A DNA stretch of 64,000 bases from an uncultured Verrucomicrobiales bacterium. Lineage in GTDB: Bacteria > Verrucomicrobiota > Verrucomicrobiia > Verrucomicrobiales > Akkermansiaceae. The notes below the pieces were generated by a model. That model was not told where the DNA came from. It did no database searches and saw only the letters and a program-made list of their open reading frames with translations. Below, piece after piece: positions 53,701 through 63,395 of this stretch. A program made the translations under genes and the position numbers. The stretch is from the NCBI GenBank assembly GCA_937928545.1, contig CALGJQ010000033.1:62001-126000 (forward strand), read 5' to 3'. Numbering within the stretch: the stretch's first letter is position 1; the number at the start of each line of letters is the position of its first letter.

Positions 53701-56700
53701 TTTCTCACTGGTCAGCCTCATCAGCAGATGAATGCGGCCCTGCGCACGCCGATCTCCCTGCCAGGGACGCCTCGTGAATTGCAGTTGCTAAGTCTCATCC
53801 AAGGTTCAGCTATTCTTAGTGAGCTGCCTGAGGATCAACAGGCGGAAGCCCGCGAGTCCCTCGTCCTTCCAGGGATTCACGATGTGGAATTGCTGGCAAT
53901 GATCATGACAGGTGATCAGCAAAAAGGGCAAATGATCTTAGCGGAAAAGGTGAAGGAAGATCCCGATAATAAGGGGCTTTTCGCCATGAATATGATCTAT
54001 AAAGGAAATAGCGGAGGGATCACGCTGGAGGATTTTAAGAAGGCCAGAGAATTGCTTCTGGAAGAACATCCTGAGGTCTTTGCTCTGGTCGCATTTCCGG
54101 CAATGCAGAGTCCAGAGGTGAGCAGTGAGATGGTCGTGGAGGCACTGACTGCGGCGGTGGAGAGCCTACCGCGAAATGAGATTGATCAAATCATGCAGAT
54201 GCTGAGCTTCTACGCGTTTTCCCCATACGGAGAGCAGGCGAGTGGAGGTAAGGATATGAAGCCTATCAAAAACTTCATGGCGGAACGGGCTCTCGGAACT
54301 CTAGAGAAGCCCAAGAACTGGGGGTGGATGCCATCGGTGGTTTCGTTCCTTTTGAGTGAGGGCCAAAACGAGACGGCCTTAAATTTGATCAATCGCTTTT
54401 GTGAGTGGCAGGAATCGGAAAAGGGGGGCGTGGCTCCTGGAGGAGTGATGGGTATGATCTTTTTTGGAAATTCCTCTCAATCAAGACGCTATCTCCAACC
54501 CCCAAGTTTTCCTCCCACGAGTTTGAAGGGGGTTCCGGGGCAGCTTCTTTCCCTGTTTCCCACCAAGGCTCAGAAAAGTGGAACCGAAAAGACCAACGAT
54601 GCTCAAGCGAAGTTGCTCGCCCAACTCCAACTTCAGGAGGATGGATTACTGAAGGAAAAGCCGCTCACAGACTTCGGGGAAGAAGCCGCTCAGATTAAGA
54701 ATCCTGCGTTGCGAGCGCTCGCCTTTATCTCGATCGGAAAAGAGGACGAGGCCAAGGAGTTGATTGAGGCAATGTTGCTTTCGCGAGAAGAAAGCTCGCT
54801 CCTTTTTGCAGCTGGATATCTCCACGATCGCGATGATCCCCGCGCTTATGATGCTCTTCTGAAGTTGAGAATGCTCCCTCTCTCACGGGATTCTCGGAAG
54901 ATGGTCGATGGCCATCTTGCTGTGGTGGGGAGCCAATTAATCGAGCAGAAAGAGCTCAAGATCGAGGCGGAAACCGCGAAGCGTGCGGCTTTAAGATTGC
55001 GCCGGGTTCTAGGAGTTGATGAGCGCGAGCAGCTTGGTGAAATTTTGGTGAAACTGGGCTTAAAAGATGAGGCCGAGCGTCTTGCCGCAGCGCCAAAGCC
55101 AGCCGGATCTTCTCAAGGTCTAAATTTGATCAGGCCTTCTTCTCGTCAACAGGAGGACCGGATTGGTAAGCTAAAAAAAGAGGGGAATATCGATGGCGCG
55201 GCGCGCGAGGCTGCGAAGCAGTTTCGCTCGCTGGTGAGTCGGCAGGGGAACGAGTGGGAACTCGAAGAACTCGCTGAAAAACTAACGAGCAGGGAGCTCA
55301 AAGAGGAGACCTTGAAAAAGCTCGACCCAGGTGAGACCGAGAGCACGAAGAGGATCCTGGGATTTGCCAAAGCGCAGGAACTCTTTGGAAGTAAGAAGAA
55401 GGCCAAACAGCTCTTTGAAAAAGTTTTAGCGAAGGATGCCGATCACGTTGAGGCCCTGATGGGGGTCGTGAGAAGCATTCCACTTAAAGAGCTAGATCAC
55501 GACCGTCTGGTCATCCGCAAGAATGGTAAAATTGATGTCGAGGCCTCGGGGCAGATCTTTGCCGCCTTGTGGGAGAGTTCAGACTCTGGCCGGAATTTGG
55601 ACCATTATTTAGGACTGTGTAAATTGACCGAGCAATTTCTTGAGACACTGCCGCCATCCGGCGAAGTGGGGCGCAACTTATCGTGGGTGCCTTATCACAT
55701 CCTGAGCTTCGCGGGCGATACTTACGTGGGCAATGAAAGTCTGCCAGCACTTGTCGATATTGGTAGTGGCTATAATCAAAGTGAGGAGGCTGATAAAAAG
55801 GCCATCCAAAAGCGAAACGATGCCGCAGAAGCCGTCTTCGTCGCGATGACGAAACATCCGCAAATTGCCGAGCAAGGTTTCATGCTTCTGGAGTCGGCAA
55901 GAGCGGGACTGGGGCTGAGTGATGACGATCTGATCAAGCTGGCAAGGGTGGCGATGGAAACAATGTTTGAGAAGAAGGAAGGCTCAAATCGCTTTGGCCA
56001 AAACAATCTCTGGTCCAAGTATTATAAAAACGGGTCGACGAGTTCTGGGCAGCTTAATAATGCTAAGAATCCGATGGGCTGGTTGATGGAGCATGCCGCG
56101 AAAACGGACCTTGAGGTAATCACTCCAGAATTGCTGGAGAAGATTCGAAAAACGAATCCAAAACTCGTTGAGCTTTTAGAAGAAGCGCGGGCTCTCGCAG
56201 AGGCCGAGCCTGCCGAAGCAGAGAAGATCTACGCGGCTTGGAAAGAGGATCTCCCCGCATCGAAGCGTCTCCAAGTAATCGCCTTTGCGAGACAGCTTTT
56301 GTTCTTTTCCCCTAAAGCAGGGCCATGGGCGGATGATCTGGAGGGGCTCTTTTTTGACTCTGCTGATTCCTCGCACCAATATGGTTACGGCTCGGGGAAT
56401 GGGGACTGGGCCAACCTCGTGGGAGACTGGGGTGCGTGGAGACTACGCACTTCAGGGCCTGAAAAATATGAGGCATTCTTAACGCGTGTTTTCGAAGGTG
56501 GCTACGGTCCGAGTGATAAATGGGAAGTCCTTGCTCAGCTGGGGGAGGATGGTTTACCCCAAAAATACGAACAGGCGGGATGGGCTTTTCAAGATGTGAG
56601 TCGCAAATTGCTGAGCCACCCTGAGCTCGTTAAGACGACCTTGCTCTTCGTCGAGAGACACTCACTCGATCAGTTCGTCTACAATTTGGATAGCTCTGTT

Positions 56701-59544
56701 GAGAAAGCTTGGGCGCCGAGATACACCCATCCAGAAGCTGCGCTAAAAACGATTCTCGAAAATCAACTGCTCACTTCCGAAGTTGAAGTGAGCTTGGAGC
56801 ATTTTCTGATCGTGGCGGAGAGGGTTCCTCTGATCCGTTTGAACGGTAACAGTGGCGTTAAAAAGAAGCTGAGTCAGCTCATCCTCAAAGAAAAGGAGCT
56901 GCACCCTGTCCTTCAAAAAGTGGCAGCAGCTTCCTTGCTCGATCAGGCTGGTGGGCAGAAATTGATGAAGCCTTTTCTGGAGGAGAATCTAGATTTTGTC
57001 AAAAAATTGGCAGACCGTCACCCTGATCGCTCATTTGAAATTCTACGGAAGTGGTTCCCGAGAATGGATGAGGCTGAGGTCTCTGCACCGCTGCGCGAAC
57101 TCTTCAAGGCGTTCTCAAAAGAGGCCAATGCCGAGAGACAGGCTCGCTTGAAAAAATGGCTAGAAAATGGCGTGCCCGGGATTGGGAGTAGAGATGATGA
57201 TGAATTCTGGGCGGAATTAGTGCCTGCGATTTCTGCCGATGAAGAGCTGGGTCACAAGGTCGTGATCCGAGCGCTCAAAGACATCAAAGCCGCGAAATCA
57301 ACGGGCCGCAGTTCCCGAAACGGCGTCTATCTTAGGCAGGAAGATCAGTGGATGGAGTCTCTCCTGAGATTACTGCAGAGGGGGGAATCCCAGCTCAATC
57401 TGCCGCAGCAAGTCCGCCTCCTCGATACGATCTACGAGAGTGACATTGGAGAAACTTTACTGGAGCCCTCCGGATCATCTCCCTACTCCCGCGATTGGTT
57501 GTGGGATCAGTTTATAGGCACCGATAAAAAGCCCAAAGAAAGTCAGAATCCTTCTACGATAGTGACTTGGTTGGAGGGTCTAAATCCAAGGCAAGAAGCA
57601 AAACTAGCGGTGTTTTGGTCTAAGAGTGCCCTGAATGCGAAAGAATTCAAGAAGCTGGAAAAGCACGAGAAACACTTTGCCGAACATGCACCAATTCTCT
57701 CTTGCCTTGTAAAAATGGTGAGGAATCATGAAGCATGGAAGAGTAAGAAAGATGCTGAGAGATTGGAAAAAGCTCGCCTCAACTATCTTACCATTTTGCA
57801 GAGTGATGAGCTCTCGCCAGCCTTCAAGGTGGAATTTCTTTCTCGCATGAGTGATCGCGCGCCTGCTCTTCATTCCGACAAGCGGATCTTTGAAGAGATC
57901 TCTAAAATCATGGCTTCTTACTGCGCCAGTGAGCGGAATATCGCCGGTAGCTCGTTAAATCGGACGCTGACAAAACTCTCTGAGCTAGATTTCCCCGAGC
58001 TCGTAGAAGTGGGTGGGGCTGTCGTCGATCTAGCGGACCAGCATCTCCTCTCTCCCAAAGTCGCTCAATCTAGGCGTGGAGGTAAAGTGCCCGAGCTGGT
58101 TGTGAGTTTGATTAAGTTGGCTCTCAAAACTGATCGAGTGAAAATCGCCAGTAAACTCCTCCGAAAGGATTATGCGAGCTTCCGAGGGAATCTGGCAATC
58201 ATGTTAAGCTTTGCTGAGGCAGGAGAATTTGGATCGGTGAAGAAGTTGCTTCCAGCAAATGCTGGGAGTTATTCCACCGCGGAGTTGGGGGTTTACGACA
58301 AAGACTTTCACGAGTTTGCCGGAACTCTCCTTAAAGAAATTCAGGAAGGAAGCCGCTACCATCTTGAATTGGTTTTAGCGAGCCTTCGTGATCCTAAGAA
58401 AGGGAAAGGGACCCCTCATTCTGTTCTGCGGGGGGCGCGACTCCAGGAATTGGCCGAGGAGTTTGTTGAAAGAGGAGCTGTGCTGAAAGGGGACGCCCGC
58501 CTTCAAGCGCTGGGAATCCTAGCCACTGACCGCCAGTCTTCGTCGCCAGTGGAAGCGGAGTTACGGGAAATTTTTGCGCGGACGTCGATCGGAGACGGTT
58601 TTGTCTTTGAGCAAAATAGCAGTTCGGTCGAGCGGGCCGATGGCTTCGAGATCTTTAAACGAGTGGCTCACATCGAGATGCAGGCTAAGAATTTTGCTCC
58701 CATCATTGAAAAGCTCACAGAGTTTCAAGAGGTCATAGCTTCGGGTGGAAATAATACTTGGAGACTTGGCTATCAATCCAATCAAGTTTTCGGATTTATT
58801 GGGCGGGAACTGGTTAGGGCCGCCGTCCGCAGCAGTGAAGACGCTGAGGCTACTCTCGCCGCGGCCTGTGATTTCTTCGATCTCGCCATAAAAATACCAA
58901 ATCGTAGCGCCCCTTCAAATTCGCTCGATGGAGCCTCGCTTATCGTTCACTCCCTCGTCGGCAAAAGTGAGGATTGGAAAGCTCATCTTGAGAACCACCC
59001 CGATAAGGAGCGTTTCGAAAAAGTCCGCAAGGATCGAGACCGCGACGCGATATTTGAGGATCTGGTTTCTGGAGCTTGGAGGAGTGAGGAAATGGCGCCG
59101 TTTCGGGCGAAGGTCCTACGGGCTCTCTTTGACAGCCCTTATTATAAGGAGCGGGAGCTACGGCATGTTCATGACTTCTATGGCCTGTCTAAAACTCGGT
59201 TGTTTACTGCTCAAGAGGTGGTCGATGCTGCGAAGATACTACCGGGAGATCATCCGCTTAAGATCGACGCGATGTTCCATGCTGCCGGATTGACGGCCTA
59301 TCGATTGAAAGGAAAAACCAATCAGGAGAAATTTGAAGCTTATCAGGTCGCTTTAGAGTTCGCCCGGTCTGGTGGTGAGGATAAATTAGCGAACCTCATT
59401 CTAGCGCACCGCTGCGAGCTTTTTTACCGGAATAAGGAAAAAGCGAAAGCCAAGCGGGATGCACCTTTAATCGAGGTGGATAAGCTGCCCAAGAGAGACC
59501 AAGATTGGGTCAAGAAAGCCTTACCAAAATGGTTGAAGGGCTAA
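50785..59544 (+). CDS. Giant exported TPR/alpha-solenoid protein (2919 aa)
   Basis: 2919 residues from ATG 50785 with a signal peptide (about 1-30, core IGVLCVFLSFVGLLPLTAQ); a TTG at 50761 is an alternative start. The first ~950 residues are TPR-type repeats at about 34-residue spacing, rich in the pattern A-L-x-x-L-x-x-A (for example LGEDEEALKALNEAVKLN, AIELFREVLKITPGD, MARSGQ-type turns). The rest is a mostly helical solenoid with less regular repeats. No catalytic motif is visible. Exported TPR solenoids scaffold protein complexes in the periplasm or outer membrane. The gene is transcribed alone, with a repeat-bearing region before it and sucC after it. At about 8.8 kb it is the largest gene in the window, and its coding density is uniform with no frameshift seen. 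Confidence 0.85.
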   Translation: MKLDRLYIGVLCVFLSFVGLLPLTAQDVEEPNEKAARYHSLLLKKPGNAMVFSRFVDAWLDTGSKAGLTGWLESEAKKGTDANWRVLGALHQYLGEDEEALKALNEAVKLNGESADLRLSRAKMQARLLAFEAALVDLEVAMKDEKAAIEASKLKGMYLARSGQVEEAVKAWKEVIAAYPKDEDLREDLIEVEVMEGLYKDAIEASTGLVEMTKDPYKKTLRRLRLGDIQILAGDREAGLKTYEEIMSATGEGTWLEREVLAQVERVFLKEDDIKGLRDFYQKLREEHPRRVSIRKVLARQMALNDEMKEAIELFREVLKITPGDLGNREEFVAFLESNEKWKEAKEELVALLEQRKDDALLWERLSRIEAKLNDQEGLKVALAKVAELKKGTPEGLLATAALYEQSKLLAEAEAMLREGRTSFADSVEVAEGLASFLIQNKKEEEALAIWNEMAKGADREGLLRVARSLSSHGKGEVAFGILGKRVGEFENDPLILTQYCKLASSVEEASKAIPQGLALVNQATTPTELEGAVQTALRLIARAEKKEEIQTSLAGQADLGVTGQCLLSAIYADQGDSMKASETLTKAAAREDGSLARFYRVRFEEDRGNLEEAIVILRGIIETPEGRKTVHLRRLVDLLERSGGYEKALAAVDDWKRIAPGDHSAWKRRAKLLQANGQPDDAVVELRRMIGKFGADEERRAELAAALIEAAEYMPAQRIYEQLYSESEKLETKLKWAGEMAQLAEREGRLEELLEDFDRRKRSNPRSVAPLLAIAEVHRVLDNYEERRSALLEASRRRPEDTQLLARIAEVEERAGEFDRAVGILRDAVKRDKTPESKKRLASLLLKNGEVQSGLDILGDIPEMLSDPRGLEGVVQSLIRAQETEQAMVFLQKHLGRHEGDWRLKYLEAMTLKLAGDHEEAISAFTLLLQGGNEIAGLKPLVSAKNTSPGMGWWNNLFEVNGWSELTPYQQFLTGQPHQQMNAALRTPISLPGTPRELQLLSLIQGSAILSELPEDQQAEARESLVLPGIHDVELLAMIMTGDQQKGQMILAEKVKEDPDNKGLFAMNMIYKGNSGGITLEDFKKARELLLEEHPEVFALVAFPAMQSPEVSSEMVVEALTAAVESLPRNEIDQIMQMLSFYAFSPYGEQASGGKDMKPIKNFMAERALGTLEKPKNWGWMPSVVSFLLSEGQNETALNLINRFCEWQESEKGGVAPGGVMGMIFFGNSSQSRRYLQPPSFPPTSLKGVPGQLLSLFPTKAQKSGTEKTNDAQAKLLAQLQLQEDGLLKEKPLTDFGEEAAQIKNPALRALAFISIGKEDEAKELIEAMLLSREESSLLFAAGYLHDRDDPRAYDALLKLRMLPLSRDSRKMVDGHLAVVGSQLIEQKELKIEAETAKRAALRLRRVLGVDEREQLGEILVKLGLKDEAERLAAAPKPAGSSQGLNLIRPSSRQQEDRIGKLKKEGNIDGAAREAAKQFRSLVSRQGNEWELEELAEKLTSRELKEETLKKLDPGETESTKRILGFAKAQELFGSKKKAKQLFEKVLAKDADHVEALMGVVRSIPLKELDHDRLVIRKNGKIDVEASGQIFAALWESSDSGRNLDHYLGLCKLTEQFLETLPPSGEVGRNLSWVPYHILSFAGDTYVGNESLPALVDIGSGYNQSEEADKKAIQKRNDAAEAVFVAMTKHPQIAEQGFMLLESARAGLGLSDDDLIKLARVAMETMFEKKEGSNRFGQNNLWSKYYKNGSTSSGQLNNAKNPMGWLMEHAAKTDLEVITPELLEKIRKTNPKLVELLEEARALAEAEPAEAEKIYAAWKEDLPASKRLQVIAFARQLLFFSPKAGPWADDLEGLFFDSADSSHQYGYGSGNGDWANLVGDWGAWRLRTSGPEKYEAFLTRVFEGGYGPSDKWEVLAQLGEDGLPQKYEQAGWAFQDVSRKLLSHPELVKTTLLFVERHSLDQFVYNLDSSVEKAWAPRYTHPEAALKTILENQLLTSEVEVSLEHFLIVAERVPLIRLNGNSGVKKKLSQLILKEKELHPVLQKVAAASLLDQAGGQKLMKPFLEENLDFVKKLADRHPDRSFEILRKWFPRMDEAEVSAPLRELFKAFSKEANAERQARLKKWLENGVPGIGSRDDDEFWAELVPAISADEELGHKVVIRALKDIKAAKSTGRSSRNGVYLRQEDQWMESLLRLLQRGESQLNLPQQVRLLDTIYESDIGETLLEPSGSSPYSRDWLWDQFIGTDKKPKESQNPSTIVTWLEGLNPRQEAKLAVFWSKSALNAKEFKKLEKHEKHFAEHAPILSCLVKMVRNHEAWKSKKDAERLEKARLNYLTILQSDELSPAFKVEFLSRMSDRAPALHSDKRIFEEISKIMASYCASERNIAGSSLNRTLTKLSELDFPELVEVGGAVVDLADQHLLSPKVAQSRRGGKVPELVVSLIKLALKTDRVKIASKLLRKDYASFRGNLAIMLSFAEAGEFGSVKKLLPANAGSYSTAELGVYDKDFHEFAGTLLKEIQEGSRYHLELVLASLRDPKKGKGTPHSVLRGARLQELAEEFVERGAVLKGDARLQALGILATDRQSSSPVEAELREIFARTSIGDGFVFEQNSSSVERADGFEIFKRVAHIEMQAKNFAPIIEKLTEFQEVIASGGNNTWRLGYQSNQVFGFIGRELVRAAVRSSEDAEATLAAACDFFDLAIKIPNRSAPSNSLDGASLIVHSLVGKSEDWKAHLENHPDKERFEKVRKDRDRDAIFEDLVSGAWRSEEMAPFRAKVLRALFDSPYYKERELRHVHDFYGLSKTRLFTAQEVVDAAKILPGDHPLKIDAMFHAAGLTAYRLKGKTNQEKFEAYQVALEFARSGGEDKLANLILAHRCELFYRNKEKAKAKRDAPLIEVDKLPKRDQDWVKKALPKWLKG

Positions 59545-59624
59545 TTTGACCGACAAGCTTCGTATTTTCGTCGATTAAGCATTGCGCCTTAGGGCTGCAA
59601 GGCTAGCGTTTCACCGATTCCCGC

Positions 59625-60803
59625 ATGAATATCCACGAATATCAGGCAAAGGAGTTGTTCGACCGTTTTGAAGTCCCCAGTCCTCGGGGTCAGATGGCCG
59701 AATCAGCTGAAGCGGCGAAAGCCATTGCAGAAGAAATTGGCTCCGACCTCATGGTCGTGAAGGCTCAGGTTCACGCTGGTGGCCGGGGTAAGGGCACCTT
59801 CAAAAATGGCTTTGAAGGGGGGGTCCACCTCACCAAAGATGCCGCTGCCATTGGCGAGATCGCCGGGAAGATGATTGGCGAAACGCTCGTCACGAAGCAG
59901 ACCGGTGAAGAAGGTCGTCTCGTCCGCAAGGTCATGGTTGCCGATGCGGTTGACATTAAGCATGAGTATTACCTTTCGATGCTGATGGATCGCGACACCA
60001 GCCGTCCTGTCATTGTCGCTTCGGTTGAGGGTGGCATGGACATTGAGGAAGTGGCGGAGAATCGCCCCGAAAAGATCATCAAGCAGCTCATTCATCCGCT
60101 CGCGGGATTGCAGGGCTATGAAGTGCGCAAGCTCACGGCTGCTCTCGGATTTAAAGGTCCCGCAGCCAAGGAGTTTGGAAAGCTTCTCAAGAATCTCTAC
60201 AAGCTCTTCGTCTCGCTCGATTGCGATATGGTTGAGATTAACCCGCTCGTTGAAACAACCGACGGACAGGTGCTCGCGCTCGATGCAAAATTTGGCTTCG
60301 ATGACAACGCGCTTTACCGTCACCCTGAGGTGCTCGCTTACCGCGACATCGAAGAAGAGGACCCACGTGAAGTGGCCGCTTCTGAGTTTGACCTCAGCTA
60401 CATCGGTCTTGATGGAAACATCGCCTGCCTCGTGAACGGAGCGGGTCTTGCGATGGCAACGATGGACGCCATCAAGTTCTCCGGAGGTGATCCCGCCAAC
60501 TTCCTCGACGTCGGTGGTGGTGCCACCAAGGAGCAAGTTGTGGGTGCTTTTAACATCATCCAGTCGGACCCCAAAGTTGAGGCGATCTTAATCAACATCT
60601 TTGGAGGAATCATGGACTGTAACGTGATCGCCGAAGGGGTGGTCGCTGCGGTTCAGGAAACGGGCTTGAAGCTTCCGCTCATCGTTCGTCTCGAAGGAAA
60701 CAATGTGGCCGCTGGTCGCGAAACCTTGAAAGCCTCCGGTCTCGCCATCACTGGTGCGGATGATCTCGCCGACGCCGCAAAGAAGGCCGTCGCTTCTGTC
60801 TAA
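59625..60803 (+). CDS. sucC: Succinyl-CoA synthetase (ADP-forming) beta subunit
   Basis: 392 residues. With SucD it converts succinyl-CoA to succinate and makes ATP (or GTP) in the TCA cycle. The N-terminal ATP-grasp part starts [20 protein letters not shown] with [14 protein letters not shown], and the C-terminal CoA-ligase-type domain contains [11 protein letters not shown] and [10 protein letters not shown]. The length is normal. sucD follows after 52 bp that contain CTTAATAAC direct repeats; no terminator lies between, so they form an operon ended by the hairpin at 61781. Confidence 0.97.
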   Translation: MNIHEYQAKELFDRFEVPSPRGQMAESAEAAKAIAEEIGSDLMVVKAQVHAGGRGKGTFKNGFEGGVHLTKDAAAIGEIAGKMIGETLVTKQTGEEGRLVRKVMVADAVDIKHEYYLSMLMDRDTSRPVIVASVEGGMDIEEVAENRPEKIIKQLIHPLAGLQGYEVRKLTAALGFKGPAAKEFGKLLKNLYKLFVSLDCDMVEINPLVETTDGQVLALDAKFGFDDNALYRHPEVLAYRDIEEEDPREVAASEFDLSYIGLDGNIACLVNGAGLAMATMDAIKFSGGDPANFLDVGGGATKEQVVGAFNIIQSDPKVEAILINIFGGIMDCNVIAEGVVAAVQETGLKLPLIVRLEGNNVAAGRETLKASGLAITGADDLADAAKKAVASV

Positions 60804-60855
60804 GTCGCTGGTCACTTCTTAACTTAATAACCAAGTAACTTAATAACTTTTTCAA

Positions 60856-61761
60856 ATGTCTATTCTCGTAAATGCAGACACCAAGGTTTTGGTGCAAGGA
60901 ATCACCGGTGGTTTTGGCGGACGCCACGCCGGTCTTAGTCTCGATTATGGCACCGCGCTTGTGGCGGGTGTCACTCCCGGAAAGGGAGGCCAGACCTTCG
61001 ATCACGGTGATCATAAAGTTCCCGTCTACGACACCGTGTCTGACGCGGTGGCGCAAACTGGAGCGACCACTTCCGCGATCTTCGTGCCGCCTCCTTTTGC
61101 GGCCGATGCCATCCTCGAAGCGGTTGACGCTGGAGTTGATCTCGTCGTCGCGATCACCGAGGGAATCCCCGTCATGGACATGATGCGGGTGAAGGAATAC
61201 ATGCGCGGATCGAAGACCCGCCTCATCGGACCAAACTGCCCTGGGGTGGTGACTCCCGGTGAAGGTCCTGATTCCACGGGCGGTTGCCGGATCGGAATTG
61301 CGCCTGGTTACATTCACAAAAAGGGCAACGTGGGAATTCTCTCTCGTTCAGGCACCCTTACTTATGAGGCGGTTTGGCAGGTGACCTCACTTGGCTATGG
61401 TCAAAGCACTTGTGTCGGGATTGGTGGAGACCCCATCAATGGAACTTCTCACCTCGATATCATCAAGCTCTTCAATGAAGACCCAGAAACCGAAGCGATC
61501 ATCATGATTGGTGAAATCGGTGGTTCGGCTGAGGAAGAGGCAGCGGCTTGGATCAAGGAAAACTGCAAGAAGCCCGTCGCGGGATTCATTGCGGGTGCGA
61601 CCGCGCCTCCGGGACGCCGCATGGGACACGCGGGAGCGATTGTTTCCGGTGGACAAGGAACTGCTGAAGCCAAAAAAGCAGCGATGACCGATGCGGGCAT
61701 CGTGGTTGCCGAGACTCCTTCCGAGATGGGCCAAGCGCTCCTCAAGGCTTGGGGAAAGTAA
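60856..61761 (+). CDS. sucD: Succinyl-CoA synthetase alpha subunit
   Basis: 301 residues. The CoA-binding N-domain ([21 protein letters not shown]) and the ligase domain are complete. The phospho-acceptor His258 is in [11 protein letters not shown], and [12 protein letters not shown] is the other family signature. It is slightly longer than E. coli SucD (289). It works with SucC encoded 52 bp upstream. The stop is followed after 20 bp by a strong terminator that separates it from the convergent desaturase gene. Confidence 0.97.
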   Translation: MSILVNADTKVLVQGITGGFGGRHAGLSLDYGTALVAGVTPGKGGQTFDHGDHKVPVYDTVSDAVAQTGATTSAIFVPPPFAADAILEAVDAGVDLVVAITEGIPVMDMMRVKEYMRGSKTRLIGPNCPGVVTPGEGPDSTGGCRIGIAPGYIHKKGNVGILSRSGTLTYEAVWQVTSLGYGQSTCVGIGGDPINGTSHLDIIKLFNEDPETEAIIMIGEIGGSAEEEAAAWIKENCKKPVAGFIAGATAPPGRRMGHAGAIVSGGQGTAEAKKAAMTDAGIVVAETPSEMGQALLKAWGK

Positions 61762-61780
61762 TCCTCCACTCACACTTCTC

Positions 61781-61810
61781 AAAACGCGGAGGCTTCGGCC
61801 TTCGCGTTTT
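61781..61810 (+). terminator. Rho-independent terminator of sucCD
   Basis: AAAACGCGGAGGC-TTCG-GCCTTCGCGTTTT with one internal mismatch and a UUCG-type tetraloop, followed by further T. It is placed 20 bp after sucD and just before the convergent stop at 61816. Confidence 0.92.
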
Positions 61811-61815
61811 TTTTA

Positions 61816-63315
61816 TCAACGTGGAGGATGCTTCGCGATGATGCGGTCGGCGACTTTCTGACCAGAGAGGACTACCATGGGCATGCCCGCGCCGGGATTG
61901 GTGGAGGCTCCGCAGAAGAAGAGTCGCTCGTATTTGGAACTCACCTTGGGTGCTTTGAGGCTGCGGTTCGTTTTCCAATCGGTGACGACTCCGTAGATCG
62001 ATCCTTGGTTGGAGCGATACATGCGCTCGATGTCATCGGGAAAGAGGATGTCTTCGGTGATGATGTTTTTGCGGAGATCCTTGAGGCCGGCGCGTTCCAT
62101 CTTTTCGAGAATGCGATGGTAGAGGGCGAGGTAATCTTCGCGCGGGAGCGCTTCGCCGTTTTGAAGGGGAGGAATGTGGGGGAGGATCTTGATATTGTCA
62201 CAACCCGCAGGTGCCTTGCTGGGATCAGTGCGGGTGGGTGCAACGACGTAGACGGTGGGGTCGTGAGGGAGTTGCTTGTCATCGAAGACCGTGCGGAAGT
62301 GTTTGTGCTGGTTCTCACTGTAAAAGAAATTGTGATGAGCCAATTGAGGGTAGGGAACTTTGGTCCCAATATGCGCGACGATCCCGGAGCAGGAGGGCGC
62401 GAACTTTTGGAGTTTCTTCATGAAGCGCGGAGCTTCGCCGAGGAGTTTTTCATAGCAGGGAATGACTTCCATATTGCTGACCACGAGGTCGGCTTTGATC
62501 TCACTGCCATCCTTGAGGCGAAGTCCGGTGACGGTTTTTCCGCTTCGGGTGATTTCGCTGACATCGGCATTGAGATGAACTCGGATGCCCATTTCCGTCA
62601 TCAATTTTCCAAGGCCTTCGGCCAAGGCATACATCCCTCCACGGACATACCAGAGTCCGTGGTCGAATTGGATGATCGACATCATATTCATGTGGCCGGG
62701 CGAGTGGAGCGAGGAAGAGCCGACATACTTGATGAAGTATTCAAAGATGGCGCGGAGTTTCGGGTCGCTCAGTCGCTTCGCAATCGATTCCGACATGCTG
62801 GAGCGATAGTCCAAGTTTCTCCAGAGCTTGAGCGGGTTCTTTTGGCGAAGGAAATCCCAAAGGGTGTCGGGGCCATTCTCAAAATAGGCTGCGGTGACGA
62901 TGTCGGATTGCGCGCGGGCGTATTTTAAGAAGTTCTCAAATTCCCTCCAGTGATCGTCGGGGTTCCCTGGGAGTTTTTCGATCTCTTGGCGCATGAGTTT
63001 CATGTCGTCATGCAGATCGAGGACGAGGCCGTCTTCAAAAAAGTTTCGCCACTGTGGGGTGACCGCATCGAGGGTGACGTAGTCGTCAAAGTTCTTTCCG
63101 GCGCGTGCAAAGAGGCTACGGAAATATTGCGGAAGCGTGAAAATGGAAGGCCCGAGATCGAAGGTGAAGCCGTCCTTTTCGAGGACGTTGAGTTTTCCTC
63201 CGAGCTGGGCGTTCTTTTCAAAAAGATCGACTTGGTAACCGGCTGCACGGAGCGAGATCGCGGCAGAGAGACCACCTAAGCCTCCTCCGACAATGGCAAC
63301 GTTGCTCTGACTCAT
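61816..63315 (-). CDS. Phytoene/diapophytoene desaturase-family flavoprotein
   Basis: 499 residues. The N-terminal FAD-binding motif is VAIVGGGLGGLSAAISLRAAG with FEKNAQLGGKL shortly after, and the C-terminal signature is FFCGASTNPGAGMPMVVLSG. This is the CrtI/CrtN/CrtP family that introduces double bonds into or oxidises carotenoid precursors. CrtI and CrtN cannot be told apart by eye. It converges on sucD (54 bp apart) and diverges from an aldehyde dehydrogenase gene across 80 bp, a neighbour that would suit staphyloxanthin-type oxidation of a C30 carotenoid aldehyde. Carotenoid formation from squalene-type precursors is common in Verrucomicrobia, but no synthase gene is in the window. Confidence 0.85.
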   Translation of the reverse strand: MSQSNVAIVGGGLGGLSAAISLRAAGYQVDLFEKNAQLGGKLNVLEKDGFTFDLGPSIFTLPQYFRSLFARAGKNFDDYVTLDAVTPQWRNFFEDGLVLDLHDDMKLMRQEIEKLPGNPDDHWREFENFLKYARAQSDIVTAAYFENGPDTLWDFLRQKNPLKLWRNLDYRSSMSESIAKRLSDPKLRAIFEYFIKYVGSSSLHSPGHMNMMSIIQFDHGLWYVRGGMYALAEGLGKLMTEMGIRVHLNADVSEITRSGKTVTGLRLKDGSEIKADLVVSNMEVIPCYEKLLGEAPRFMKKLQKFAPSCSGIVAHIGTKVPYPQLAHHNFFYSENQHKHFRTVFDDKQLPHDPTVYVVAPTRTDPSKAPAGCDNIKILPHIPPLQNGEALPREDYLALYHRILEKMERAGLKDLRKNIITEDILFPDDIERMYRSNQGSIYGVVTDWKTNRSLKAPKVSSKYERLFFCGASTNPGAGMPMVVLSGQKVADRIIAKHPPR

Positions 63316-63395
63316 ATCGGATAGCCTTGCCGTATTTTCAGGGATGTCAAATCGCTCTGGCTTGAAATTATGGGCTAAGAGTGCAGGGTCGGATC

